NCBI GenBank assembly: GCA_015661135.1
Contig: JACVXW010000219.1
Span: 1-9,769 of the forward strand
Direction: 5' to 3'
Source of the DNA: Chloroflexota bacterium
GTDB taxonomy: Bacteria > Chloroflexota > Limnocylindria > Limnocylindrales > CSP1-4
DNA: 9,769 bases
Part shown: in pieces, positions 1 through 7,506 of the stretch
Layout of the letters: each line of letters opens with the position of its first letter
Numbering within the stretch: the stretch's first letter is position 1
The notes under the pieces: model-generated
What the model was told of the DNA's origin: nothing
What the model saw: only the letters and a program-made list of their open reading frames with translations
Databases searched by the model: none
Position numbers and translations under genes: made by a program

Positions 1-404
1 CCTCGCTGCCGTTTCGATCGCGTTCGAAACGACCCCCGTGGAGCCGAGGATGACGATTCGGGCCGGCCTGAGCCGGGCCAGTTCGGCCGCGGTGGCGGCC
101 GACAGGGCATCCGCCGCGACGAGCAGGAGCGGACCGCCGAGGTAGCCCGCCGCCGCAGCACCCGCGAGGGCGTCTGGGAAGTCGAGGCCGGTCGCGATGT
201 AGGCCACGGGGACGCCGGGGGCGAAGGTGGCCGCGCTGATCGCGGCCGCCGTGGCGTAGCGGTCGGCGCCGGCCAGGCGGGTGACCGTGCCGATCGTGTA
301 GGCCCTCGCTGCCGTTTCGATCGCGTTCGAAACGACCCCCGTGGAGCCGAGGATGACGATTCGGGCCGGCCTGAGCCGGGCCAGTTCGGCCGCGGTGGCG
401 GCCG
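1..404. repeat. 101-bp exact direct repeat inside CWB2 coding units
   Basis: Bases 1-101 are identical to 304-404, an offset of 303 bp (101 codons), because both encode the same stretch of consecutive CWB2 repeats (TAAELARLRPARIVILG through NAIETAAR). The remaining parts of the two units are similar but not identical. The identity at third codon positions points to recent duplication or gene conversion. The copy at the left edge may continue beyond the window. Confidence 0.95.
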
Positions 405-2037
405 TCACGAGCAGGACTGGTCCGCCGATGTAGCCGGCCGCGGCCGCCCCGGCGAGGGCGTCGGGAAAGTTGAGCCCGGTCGCGATGTAGGCGACGGGGA
501 CGCCGGCGGCGAAGGTGGCCGCGCTGATCGCTGCGGCCGTGGCATAGCGGTCGGCGCCGGCCAGGCGGGCGACCGTACCAAGGATGGGGGCAGCCAGGCG
601 ATCCATGGTGACGCCGAAGGCGGCCACCTGGTCCGCGGTCGCCGGCCCCGCGGATGGCGCGCTGTATGTCGAGGATCCCTTCCGGCCGACCAGCTGGAGC
701 ACGTAGGTTCCATCGGGGACGGGGGCGCCGTTGATGGTGCCGTCCCACGCCCAGGCCTGGGCGCCGGCGCCCGTCGCGGTGACCGTCCGACTTCCGATCA
801 CGGTGGCGTCGTTGCGGATCACGCTGAGGGTCAGCGCGTCGAAGGTCACACCGTTCGTCCAGACCAGGGGCATCGTGTCGGCCACGCCGTCGCCGTTCGG
901 GGTAATGGTCCGGCTCCCGCCCCTCCCCACCGCGTAGCCGGCGATCATCGGGTTCACGGTCGTGGCGTTGATCGGGGTACGGGCGGTCACGTAGGTGATG
1001 CCGGGGCTCCCGGCGGCAACCCACGCCCCCACCTCGACCGCGTCAACCGGCGACCACTGGCGCACAGGCCCGGTCACCTGGTACCAGGTGTACCCGTCGA
1101 CCGAGACCGGACCACCGGTGATTGCCACGGCATCGCCGGCGTTGAGCGTCCTGAGGATGGCCGCGGCCGTCCCGGCGGCCGCGCGCATCTTCAGTCCGTC
1201 CATCTGGACCGTGCCGAAGCCCCCGACGGCCAGCGCGGCCGCCGTCGAGGTGCCCACGACGTCCCACGCCGACAGGTTGCCAAGCGAATCCAGACCCCTG
1301 ACTCGGAACGCGTACGCATGGCCAGCGGCACCGAGGAAGACATCGCTCGTCGCGATCGTGCCGACTCGCCAGTCCGTCCACGTGCCACCGTCCGTTGAGA
1401 CCTGAACGTCATAGGTGCCCATCGAGCCCTCGTCGCGGCCGGTCCACGAGACGGCGAAGCCGAGGTCTGTCTGGACCGTCGAGAGTGCGTTGATGCCGGC
1501 CAGTGGCGGCGTCGTATCACGCAGGAACTTGTCGGCCAGGGCAGCGTTCAGCTCCGGGCGGGTGCCGTCATAGCCCAGCGCCCAGATCCCGGCCCCGCGC
1601 AGTCCGGCCCTGTTCACGAGGTCGTAGCGGAGCTTCAGCGAGGCGTCGTCGTCGTAGTACAGCTGGCGCCAGGCGGTCACACAGCCGTACGTCGTCGTGC
1701 AGGTCTCCTTCGGGTATGCGGTCCACGGCGCCTGTTCCACGCTGTCGTAGCGCCGGCCATGCCGCGCGGCCAGGTCCATGGCGGTCGTGTAGGTGGCCGT
1801 GACCGACGCTCCGTACCTCGTCCCGGAGATGTTCTTCGAGTGGAAGGCGTCGGTCTCGGTGGACCATGCTCGCCCGTAGTAGGGAACACCCAGGATCAGC
1901 TTGGACGGCGAGACCCGTGCGGTGTAGGCCGCAACGGTGTCGGTGAGGTCGTACGGCGGGCCGCTGAGCGGGCTGATGGAACCGGCCGACGACGCGGATG
2001 CTCCCCGATAGTCGTAGCCCATGATGAAGATGGCGTC
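1..2037 (-). CDS. GH18-type glycosidase, C-terminal part with CWB2 wall-binding repeats (frame-disrupted, runs off window)
   Basis: This is the downstream part of the gene whose start is at 2947. It reads without a stop from 2037 to the window edge. It opens with IFIMGYDYRG and contains LILGVPYYGRAW and GIWALGYDG, all typical of the second half of a GH18 barrel. Next come an FN3-like segment (about 1500-1215), an SH3b-like segment (about 1215-1000, with LKMRAAAGT and GYTWYQV), and a FlgD-Ig-like segment (TPNGDGVADT ... VPDGTYVLQL, about 960-690). Last are at least two CWB2 repeats from about 570 to 1 (RLAGADRYATAAAISAATF, NFPDALAGAAAAG, RIVILGSTGVVS). CWB2 modules are known to hold exported proteins on cell-wall polymers, so this should be a surface enzyme. 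The frame differs from the N-terminal part, and the stretch expected between the catalytic E and MGYDYR is missing. The 3' end lies outside the window. Family and domain order are well supported; the substrate is unknown. Confidence 0.85.
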
Positions 2038-2947
2038 CGGGCTCAAAGTCCAGGTTGACGCCGTCCGCGCCGCGGTCGCGAACTGCGGCGGCGACCTGTT
2101 TCGCGAGGTTGGTCCTGGCCGTGTCGCTGCCGAGCAGGGCCGCCTGGGTCGTCTTCTGGCCCGTCGTCCACGCAAAGCAGCTGATCGTCAGCACGACTCT
2201 CGTTCCGTTCTGGTGTGCCGCGTCGATGACCGAGGTCATCCTCGAACTCGTCCAGCCACCCCAGCCGGTCGAGACGGACCCATCCGCGGCCTGCTTGATG
2301 AGGTTGCCGTTCCCGTCCGCCCCCACGCTGAAGTAGGCCACCGTGGACAGCACCCGCCAGTCGAACGTCGTCGAGCTGTCGGAGAGCTGCCAGTACGGGA
2401 GGAACCCGAACACCTCGCGCCGAAGGCCGGTCGCGCCAATGACCGCCTGTTGTGTTGCGGCGGCATCGTTCGTCAGGCCTGTCCCGGTCGTCCAGGAGGC
2501 GGTGGTGGCGCGAGCCGACGGGCCCATCGCGCCGTCGATCGACGCGTCGGTGCGGGATCTCGGCGATGCGGGGCCGGGCTCGCGGCCGGGTGGCGGTCCC
2601 TTGGTCCAGACCGAGCCCTGGCGTGCGCCGCCCATCTCGCGACCGCTCACTTGCCCCGGGGGAAGAGCCCTGGGCCGTCCGCTGCCAACCTCCCACCCGT
2701 CCCCTGGGCGGGGCGTGAAGCCCGTGGTGACTCGCTCGCCCGGGACGAATTCGATGACGTCGTTTGCATGCGCGAGCGCGTCCTCGTAGTGGACGGTCGG
2801 CTGCAGGGCGCCCCCGGTCGGCGCGACGGCACCTTCAGGCACTGACCGGGCGATCGCCACCCCGGGCCACGCCGTCAGGGCGAGGACGAGGAGGGCAGGA
2901 CCCAGCCGAAGCGCGCGGGCGGCCACGTTGCGCTCCGACGTTGGCAA
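2038..2947 (-). CDS. Secreted GH18-type glycosidase, N-terminal part (frame-disrupted)
   Basis: I start this at TTG 2947, which has GGGGAG five bases upstream and gives a clean Sec signal peptide (charged RNVAARALR, then ALLVLALTAW, cleavage near AIA-RS at residues 33-34). GTG 2926, also with a GGAG upstream, is a second possibility; the ATG at 3013 lacks the signal-peptide logic. Residues 35-170 are a Pro/Gly-rich linker. The GH18 barrel begins at VFGFLPYWQL (about residue 179) and reaches the catalytic strand DGVNLDFEP, with the proposed acid residue E302 (codon 2044-2042). After it the family-like sequence stops. The frame itself runs on to 1568, but as non-homologous sequence, while GH18 sequence resumes from 2037 in another frame. 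As it stands the product would lack half the barrel and all wall-binding repeats. The gene lies 99 bp after the CWB2 protein at 3047-4858, so cotranscription is possible. Confidence 0.82.
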
Positions 2948-2952
2948 GCGAG

Positions 2953-2958
2953 CTCCCC
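2953..2958 (-). promoter_or_regulatory. Ribosome binding site deciding the TTG start at 2947
   Basis: GGGGAG lies five bases before TTG 2947. It supports this non-ATG start over the ATG at 3013, which would add 22 residues before the signal peptide. Confidence 0.6.
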
Positions 2959-3046
2959 TTCGCTGTCCGATCGGTGCCGACGCAGGGTGATGCGAGGCCG
3001 GCGTCCAATGCACGAGTGGTGCCGGCGTGCACGCGCGACTCGCGGA

Positions 3047-4858
3047 TCAGCCTCGGACGAAGCTCTGCAGTTGAGTCTGCACCGCGTCGGTCACTACCCC
3101 TGACCCGCCCAGGATCACGATCCGGGCCGGCTGGAGCCTGGCGAGTTCGGCCGCGGCAGCCGCGGGGAGGCCATCCTTCATCGTGAGCAGGAGGGGTCCG
3201 TCGGTGAAACCGGCCACGGCCGCGCCGGCAAGCGCGTCGGGGAAGTTCAGGCCCGTCGCGATGTAGGCGACGGGTACGCCCGGGGCGAAGGTGGCCGCGC
3301 TGATCGCGGCCGCGGTCGAGTAGAGGTCGAGACCGGCGACGCGGGTGACGCCACCGGCGGTGAAGCCGCCGAGCGCCAACAGCACGGCATCGCTGACCGT
3401 GGTCGGCGAACCGAGCAGCACGATCCTGGCCGGTCTGAGCCGGGCCAGCTCGGCCGCCGTCGAGGCGGGAAGGCCGTCCTTCGTGACCAGGAGCATGGGA
3501 GCCCCCGTGGACCCGGCCGAGGCCGCGCCGGCGAGCGCGTCCGGGAAGTCCTGTCCGGTCGCGAGGTAGACAACGGGTACGCCGGGCGTGTAGCTGGCGG
3601 CGCTGATTGCGGCCGCGGTCCCGTACCGGTTATCGCCGGCGAGTCGGACCACGCCGCCGGCAGTGTAGGCACCGAGCGCCGACTCCACCGCGTCGCTGAT
3701 GACACCCGTCGCACCGAGGATCACGATCCGTGCCGGCTGGAGCCGAACGAGCTCGGCCGCCGTGGCGACGGGGATGGTGTCTTTCGTGACGAGGAGGAGC
3801 GGTCCGCCCGTGGGGCCGGCCGCAGCCGCGCCGGTGAGCGCGTCCGGGAAGTTCAGGCCGGTCGCGATGTAGACGACGGGTGCGCCGGCCGTGTAGGTGG
3901 CCGCGATCGCGGCCGCGGTCGAGTACCGGTCGATCCCTGCGAGGCGCGTAACCGCCGAGGCGTCCGGCGACGGGAGCGGGTCAGGTGCCGGGCCGATCGC
4001 GACGCCGGTCACGTCCTCGGTCCGGAGGCTCGGGTTGCCGACGAGCGAGCGGTAGTAGCCGCCGGTCGGGCTGTCCGGGTCCATGAAGGCGCTGTAACCC
4101 GGGCTTCGGGTGGACGGGAACGAGAACTCGTTGCCGTTGTAGTCGTACTGGTTCCGCCACAGGTCGAGGATCGACTGGTTGGTCGTGAAGAGGTCCCGGA
4201 TCACGCCGTTGACGCTGCCGTGCCCTTCGGCCATCACGGCGCTTGCCCCGGCCTTGATGAAGCCGGCCCCGTAATTGTCCACCCGCTGCATGGCCACGCT
4301 GAGCGTGGGGTCCGTGGTACCCGGCTCCGAGTTGCCCGACGCATAGCAGAGATGATTGAGCAGGACGATGGCGTTCGGCGCGAGGTCGACCTCATTCGCG
4401 AGGTAGGGCTCGCCGTAGTACTTGGTGTTGTTGTCGCCGTTGCCGGCGGTGGCGTTCAACCCGAGGCCGTTCCTGGCCGTGAAGGTCGGGTCGTATGGGT
4501 AGGGACTCGGCCAGCCGTTGCCATGGCCCAGGTACAGCACGACGCTCGCGCCCTGGAGCGCGGCCTTCGCGGCCGCCCAGGTGGCGTTGGGGCTGTAGAC
4601 CTTGACGACGTTCGAGGAGTACTGGATCGCCACGGCGTACGCCTCGTCGCCGATCTCGCGGTAATGCGAGGTCGACGAGTGCGTCGCACCCACGATGATG
4701 ACGACCTTGGCGGTCGACAGCGTGAGCGGATCTCCGGGGGCGTTGAGCCCTGCTGTCAACGTGCTCGCGCCCGACGGCGCGGCGGCCGCGGCAACCGGTG
4801 CCACGGCGATGATGCCAACGAGGAGTCCGAAGAGCACGGACCGGGCGAATTGCGGCAA
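3047..4858 (-). CDS. Secreted caspase-like (clan CD-like) domain protein with three CWB2 repeats
   Basis: The product is 603 aa from a TTG start at 4858, with GGAG six bases upstream; the ATG at 4972 would place 38 unrelated residues before the signal peptide. Residues 1-27 are a Sec signal peptide (FARSVLFGLLVGIIAVAPVAAA). Residues about 50-285 form an alpha/beta-looking domain: strand KVVIIVGA, strand ASVVLYLGHGNG (H112-G113) and strand AIVLLNHLCYASG (C171). A hydrophobic strand ending in His-Gly, then another ending in Cys, is the clan CD peptidase pattern (caspases, gingipains, legumain), so H112/C171 is a candidate catalytic dyad; this is inference, not a firm family match. After a Pro-rich linker (288-300), three CWB2 repeats follow (about 303-400, 402-500, 502-600), each with RLAG/RVAG ... 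(F)PDALAGAA ... ARIVILG. Three copies is the usual number in CWB2 wall-anchor modules. The gene follows mreC by 238 bp and precedes the GH18 gene, which also carries CWB2. Confidence 0.88.
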   Translation of the reverse strand: MPQFARSVLFGLLVGIIAVAPVAAAAAPSGASTLTAGLNAPGDPLTLSTAKVVIIVGATHSSTSHYREIGDEAYAVAIQYSSNVVKVYSPNATWAAAKAALQGASVVLYLGHGNGWPSPYPYDPTFTARNGLGLNATAGNGDNNTKYYGEPYLANEVDLAPNAIVLLNHLCYASGNSEPGTTDPTLSVAMQRVDNYGAGFIKAGASAVMAEGHGSVNGVIRDLFTTNQSILDLWRNQYDYNGNEFSFPSTRSPGYSAFMDPDSPTGGYYRSLVGNPSLRTEDVTGVAIGPAPDPLPSPDASAVTRLAGIDRYSTAAAIAATYTAGAPVVYIATGLNFPDALTGAAAAGPTGGPLLLVTKDTIPVATAAELVRLQPARIVILGATGVISDAVESALGAYTAGGVVRLAGDNRYGTAAAISAASYTPGVPVVYLATGQDFPDALAGAASAGSTGAPMLLVTKDGLPASTAAELARLRPARIVLLGSPTTVSDAVLLALGGFTAGGVTRVAGLDLYSTAAAISAATFAPGVPVAYIATGLNFPDALAGAAVAGFTDGPLLLTMKDGLPAAAAAELARLQPARIVILGGSGVVTDAVQTQLQSFVRG

Positions 4859-4864
4859 ATTGGG

Positions 4865-4868
4865 CTCC
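4865..4868 (-). promoter_or_regulatory. Ribosome binding site deciding the TTG start at 4858
   Basis: GGAG lies six bases before TTG 4858, directly ahead of the signal peptide. The in-frame ATG further upstream has no signal peptide next to it. Confidence 0.6.
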
Positions 4869-5057
4869 GAGTTCGACCCGACCTCCGTCGGGCGCCGGGC
4901 TGGTTGATGTCCTGCCGCAAGCCTCGGGGTCGCGCGCCCAGATCTCCATGCCGCGTGGGTACCAGCAGCCATGGCTCAATGGTCTGGACCCCTGGGCAGC
5001 CAAGTGGGGTACAGGCCGGTCGGGTTGAGTTCAGGCTGGATTTCGGTGGTGCGTGGA

Positions 5058-5084
5058 GGCCCCGCCCGGCGTCACACCGGGGCC
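5058..5084 (-). terminator. GC-rich hairpin downstream of mreC, possible terminator
   Basis: On the minus strand GGCCCC (5084-5079) pairs with GGGGCC (5063-5058), with a short GG/CC inner pairing and a small bulge. It begins 12 bases after the mreC stop. There is no U-run after it, so intrinsic termination is uncertain. The rest of the 238-bp gap (4859-5096) shows no convincing promoter or gene. Confidence 0.25.
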
Positions 5085-5096
5085 GTGGGCCAGGGG

Positions 5097-5711
5097 TCAG
5101 GGCGCGCCGGTCGCAACCGGGCCGGGCGTCGGCGATGCGCCGATGCACGGCTGCTCCGAATCCGGGATCGTCCCGCCCTCGCCGGGCTTGCAGTCTGCTG
5201 GCTGCTGCTCGGGGGGCGGCAGGCCGCCCTGGTAGTCGAGGATCACGAGGACGTATTCGATGCGGTCCAGGGTGGCCGCGGGCTCCAGGAACGCGGTCTG
5301 GACGACCTCGTTCGCGTCGCGCCGGACGTCGATGACGCGGCCGATGACGAGGCCCTTTGGATACGGCGAGCGAATCCCGCCCGCCAGCTCGATGCCGGCC
5401 GTGACGACTTCCTCGCCGAGGGCCACGGCCACCGTCGAATCGATGTTCTCCATCAGCAGGCTACCCGGCAGCTGGCCGACGATCTCGCCGGTCGCGGCCG
5501 ACCCGATCAGCTGCCCGATCACCGTGGATGCGGAATCGCTGATCAGCTGGACCGTCGCGGAGGTCGAGCCGACCTCAACGACCCGCCCGACGAGGGCGCC
5601 GCCGCCGGCGATCACCACGTCGCCGATCGCGATCCCGTCGGACGTGCCGCGATCCAGGACGATCCGCCGCTGAACCTCCGACGACTCACGGGCAATCACG
5701 GCGGCCGCCAC
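5097..5711 (-). CDS. mreC: MreC, C-terminal beta-barrel part (frame-disrupted)
   Basis: This frame encodes the extracytoplasmic part of MreC, which links MreB filaments to the wall-elongation enzymes. It begins at the conserved VAAAVIARESSEVQRR strand and continues through IVLDRGTSDGIAIGD, GALVGRVVEVG and RSPYPKGLVIGRVIDV to EYVLVILDYQGG, covering both beta domains. The tail is Pro/Gly-rich and contains two Cys residues (ADCKPG, EQPCIG) before the stop at 5097. GTG 5711 could in principle be read as a start, but that codon is the first Val of the beta strand and no good ribosome binding site precedes it, so I treat this as the second part of the gene starting at 6009. The stretch between coiled coil and beta domain (roughly 20 residues by family comparison from memory) is absent. 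mreD is not downstream. Confidence 0.9.
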   Translation of the reverse strand: MAAAVIARESSEVQRRIVLDRGTSDGIAIGDVVIAGGGALVGRVVEVGSTSATVQLISDSASTVIGQLIGSAATGEIVGQLPGSLLMENIDSTVAVALGEEVVTAGIELAGGIRSPYPKGLVIGRVIDVRRDANEVVQTAFLEPAATLDRIEYVLVILDYQGGLPPPEQQPADCKPGEGGTIPDSEQPCIGASPTPGPVATGAP

Positions 5712-6009
5712 GGCGGAGCTCCTCGGCCTGCCGGTTCTCGGTCCGGTAGCGGTCGTTCTCGGCCCTGAGCGCCTCGTTCTCCAGCCGCAACTGGTCGATC
5801 TCGCTGACGGCTGCCCCGATCGAGGCGAGGTCCTGGCCGAATCGGTCGAGCGTGCTCATCACCGGCCGGAAGGCAAAGCCGATGCCGCGCTGGAGGTTCA
5901 CCACGGCCGGATTTGCCGACGCGCCCATCAGCACGCTGCTCGTCACGAGCAGTGCCGCCCAGGCGATGGCGCGGCGGCGGGCGGCCCGGCTGTTGAACAC
6001 GGCGCTCAT
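5712..6009 (-). CDS. mreC: MreC, N-terminal membrane anchor and coiled coil (frame-disrupted)
   Basis: ATG 6009 has GAGG six bases upstream and lies 49 bp after the mreB stop, so it is probably cotranscribed with mreB. The product starts with a basic cytosolic segment (SRAARRR), then one membrane helix (AIAWAALLVTSSVLMG, about residues 14-29), then ANPAVVNLQRGIGFAFRP. A coiled coil (about 65-100) follows with the repeated LRLENEALRAEND pattern that MreC uses to dimerise. Sequence typical of MreC ends at AEELRR (codon at 5712). The frame continues a few codons as GGRRDCP and stops at 5686. The MreC beta domain picks up again in another frame at about 5711. As read, this fragment has no periplasm-side beta domain and could not do the full MreC job. 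Confidence 0.85.
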
Positions 6010-6058
6010 CGGTTGCCTCGGATCGAGTGCTCGGCCGCGGCCAACGCTGCGGCGGGTC

Positions 6059-7111
6059 TCAGCGCGGTGGTCGGGAGTAGGTCTCGGTGACCAGGACGCG
6101 CTCCAGGGTGTCCATCTCCTGGAGGACCACGCCCGTCCCCCGGGCGACGCAGGTGAGCGGGTCATCCGCCACGTGGACCGGCATCTGGGTCGCCTCGGCC
6201 ACCCGGCGATCAAGCCCGGCCAGGAGCGCGCCGCCCCCGGCGAGCACGATCCCCTGGTCCATGATGTCGGCGACAAGTTCCGGCGGCGTCTCCTCGATCG
6301 TGTCCCGGATCGTGTCGACGATCTGCTGGACGGACGGCTCGATCGCCTCGCGAATCTGGTCCGCGCCCACCTCCACGCTGCGCGGCAGCCCGGTAAGGAG
6401 GTCCCGTCCGCGCAGGTTGACCCGCCGCTGGTCCCACTCGCCGGGAGAGGCGGAGGCAATGGCGATCTTGATGTCCTCGGCCGTCCGCTCGCCGAGGAAC
6501 AGGTTGTACTCGCGGCGGGCGAAGTTGACGATGTCCTGGTCCATCTCGTCCCCGCCGATCCGGATGCTTCGGCTGACGACGATCCCGCCCAGGCTGATGA
6601 CCGCGACTTCGGTCGTCCCGCCACCGATGTCCACGATCAGGCTGCCGGACGGCTCGCTGACCGGCAGTCCCGCGCCGATGGCCGCCGCCATCGGCTCCTC
6701 GATGAGGCGTGCCCAGCGCGCCCCGGCGTTGAGGGCCGCGTCGCGGACCGCGCGCTTCTCCACTTCCGTCACGCCCGACGGGATCCCGATGAGCATCCGC
6801 GGCCGGGCGATGAGCCCGATCCGGTCGTGGACTCGGTCCACGAAGTACTTGATCATCTGCTCGGTCACGTCGAAATCGCTGATGACCCCGTCGCGGAGCG
6901 GGCGAATCGCGATGATGCTGGCCGGCGTCCGGCCGACCATCCGCTTGGCCTCAGCCCCGATCGCGAGGACCCGCTTGGTCCGGGCGTCGATCGCCACGAC
7001 AGACGGCTCGCTGATCACGATCCCCCGGTCGCGCACATGGACGAGCGTGTTCGCGGTGCCGAGGTCGATACCGATGTCGCGGGAAAAGAGGCCGAGGAGG
7101 CGGTCGAACAT
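6059..7111 (-). CDS. mreB: Rod shape-determining protein MreB
   Basis: MreB is the bacterial actin that polymerises under the membrane and steers wall synthesis. The ORF is complete at 350 aa, the usual family length. The N-terminus MFDRLLGLFSRD is a likely amphipathic membrane anchor. The actin-fold ATP sites are all present: phosphate-1 DIGIDLGTANT (residues 12-22), phosphate-2 IVDIGGGTTEVAV (159-171) and the adenosine motif GIVLAGGGALLAGL (287-300). IGIPSGVTEVEKRAV (108-122) and LIEEPMAAAIGAGLP (136-150) are diagnostic. I start at ATG 7111 with AGAGGA about 12 bases upstream; the frame stays open back to 7282, but that part does not resemble MreB. It is the only gene of the radC-mreB-mreC set that is intact here. 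Expression may come from the possible promoter at 7204-7209. Confidence 0.97.
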   Translation of the reverse strand: MFDRLLGLFSRDIGIDLGTANTLVHVRDRGIVISEPSVVAIDARTKRVLAIGAEAKRMVGRTPASIIAIRPLRDGVISDFDVTEQMIKYFVDRVHDRIGLIARPRMLIGIPSGVTEVEKRAVRDAALNAGARWARLIEEPMAAAIGAGLPVSEPSGSLIVDIGGGTTEVAVISLGGIVVSRSIRIGGDEMDQDIVNFARREYNLFLGERTAEDIKIAIASASPGEWDQRRVNLRGRDLLTGLPRSVEVGADQIREAIEPSVQQIVDTIRDTIEETPPELVADIMDQGIVLAGGGALLAGLDRRVAEATQMPVHVADDPLTCVARGTGVVLQEMDTLERVLVTETYSRPPR

Positions 7112-7203
7112 GCCGGCGAGGGTTCCTCTGCGGGTTGGTCCGGGGTTGGTCTGCGCCGGGTCCGGGGCCGGATGGAGCGGTCGCGGCCCGCCCGAGCCCG
7201 AGG

Positions 7204-7209
7204 AGTATA
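7204..7209 (-). promoter_or_regulatory. Possible -10 box for mreB
   Basis: TATACT matches the TATAAT consensus at five of six bases in a very GC-rich gap. It would start transcription about 85 bases before the mreB ATG. No good -35 is seen at 16-18 bases; two GGAAC boxes upstream could suggest an alternative sigma factor, but this is weak. Confidence 0.28.
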
Positions 7210-7433
7210 CCCGCCGTTCCGCGCGTTCCCGGCCCACGGAGCGGGCGCCGCCGAATCTGTCAGTTGGTCGCCAGGCGGGCACTCGTCACTGCACCTGGCC
7301 TCCGCCCCTCGCGACTCACGCACGACCCGCGACAGAACCTGCGACAGATGGCCTCCATGCGGGAATCTGGCAGGAGTTTCGGGAATAAGTCCCGCCTGGC
7401 GAGCAATGGTCACGAACTCGCGGCGGGACCCGC

Positions 7434-7498
7434 CTCGGCACTCGCACCAATCCGGCACTCGCACCACTCCGGCATTCGCACCACTCCGGCACTCGCGG
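7434..7498. repeat. 17-bp tandem repeat, 3.8 copies
   Basis: The unit on the plus strand is TCCGGCACTCGCACCAC. Copies begin at 7434, 7451, 7468 and 7485; the last is cut to 14 bases. Copies differ at one or two positions. It starts eight bases after the radC stop in the direction of transcription. Confidence 0.95.
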
Positions 7499-7506
7499 CA
7501 GGTGCG

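Larger units (their letters stand above)
7112..7506. other. 395-bp gap between radC and mreB
   Basis: No coding region is supported on either strand; the open frames here are extensions or shadows of mreB and radC. It holds a 17-bp tandem repeat (7434-7498), a small hairpin (CGGGA/TCCCG, 7380-7394), two copies of a 12-bp element (7324-7347) and the possible mreB -10 box. It is less GC-rich in places than its neighbours. Confidence 0.7.

Noticed and set aside
1568..3013. A single 481-residue GH18 protein
   Set aside because: Only the part down to about 2039 is homologous; the rest is out-of-frame translation of the true C-terminal part. The ATG at 3013 is also upstream of the better TTG start.
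4220..5335. Plus-strand open frame of 371 codons
   Set aside because: It lies opposite the CWB2 protein and mreC, is Arg/Gly-rich, and lacks recognisable motifs.
5686..6624. A 312-residue protein starting inside mreB
   Set aside because: The first 205 codons are an mreB shadow; only the portion from ATG 6009 is real mreC.
7434..7498. CRISPR array
   Set aside because: Units are 17 bp head to tail, with no spacers and no cas genes.
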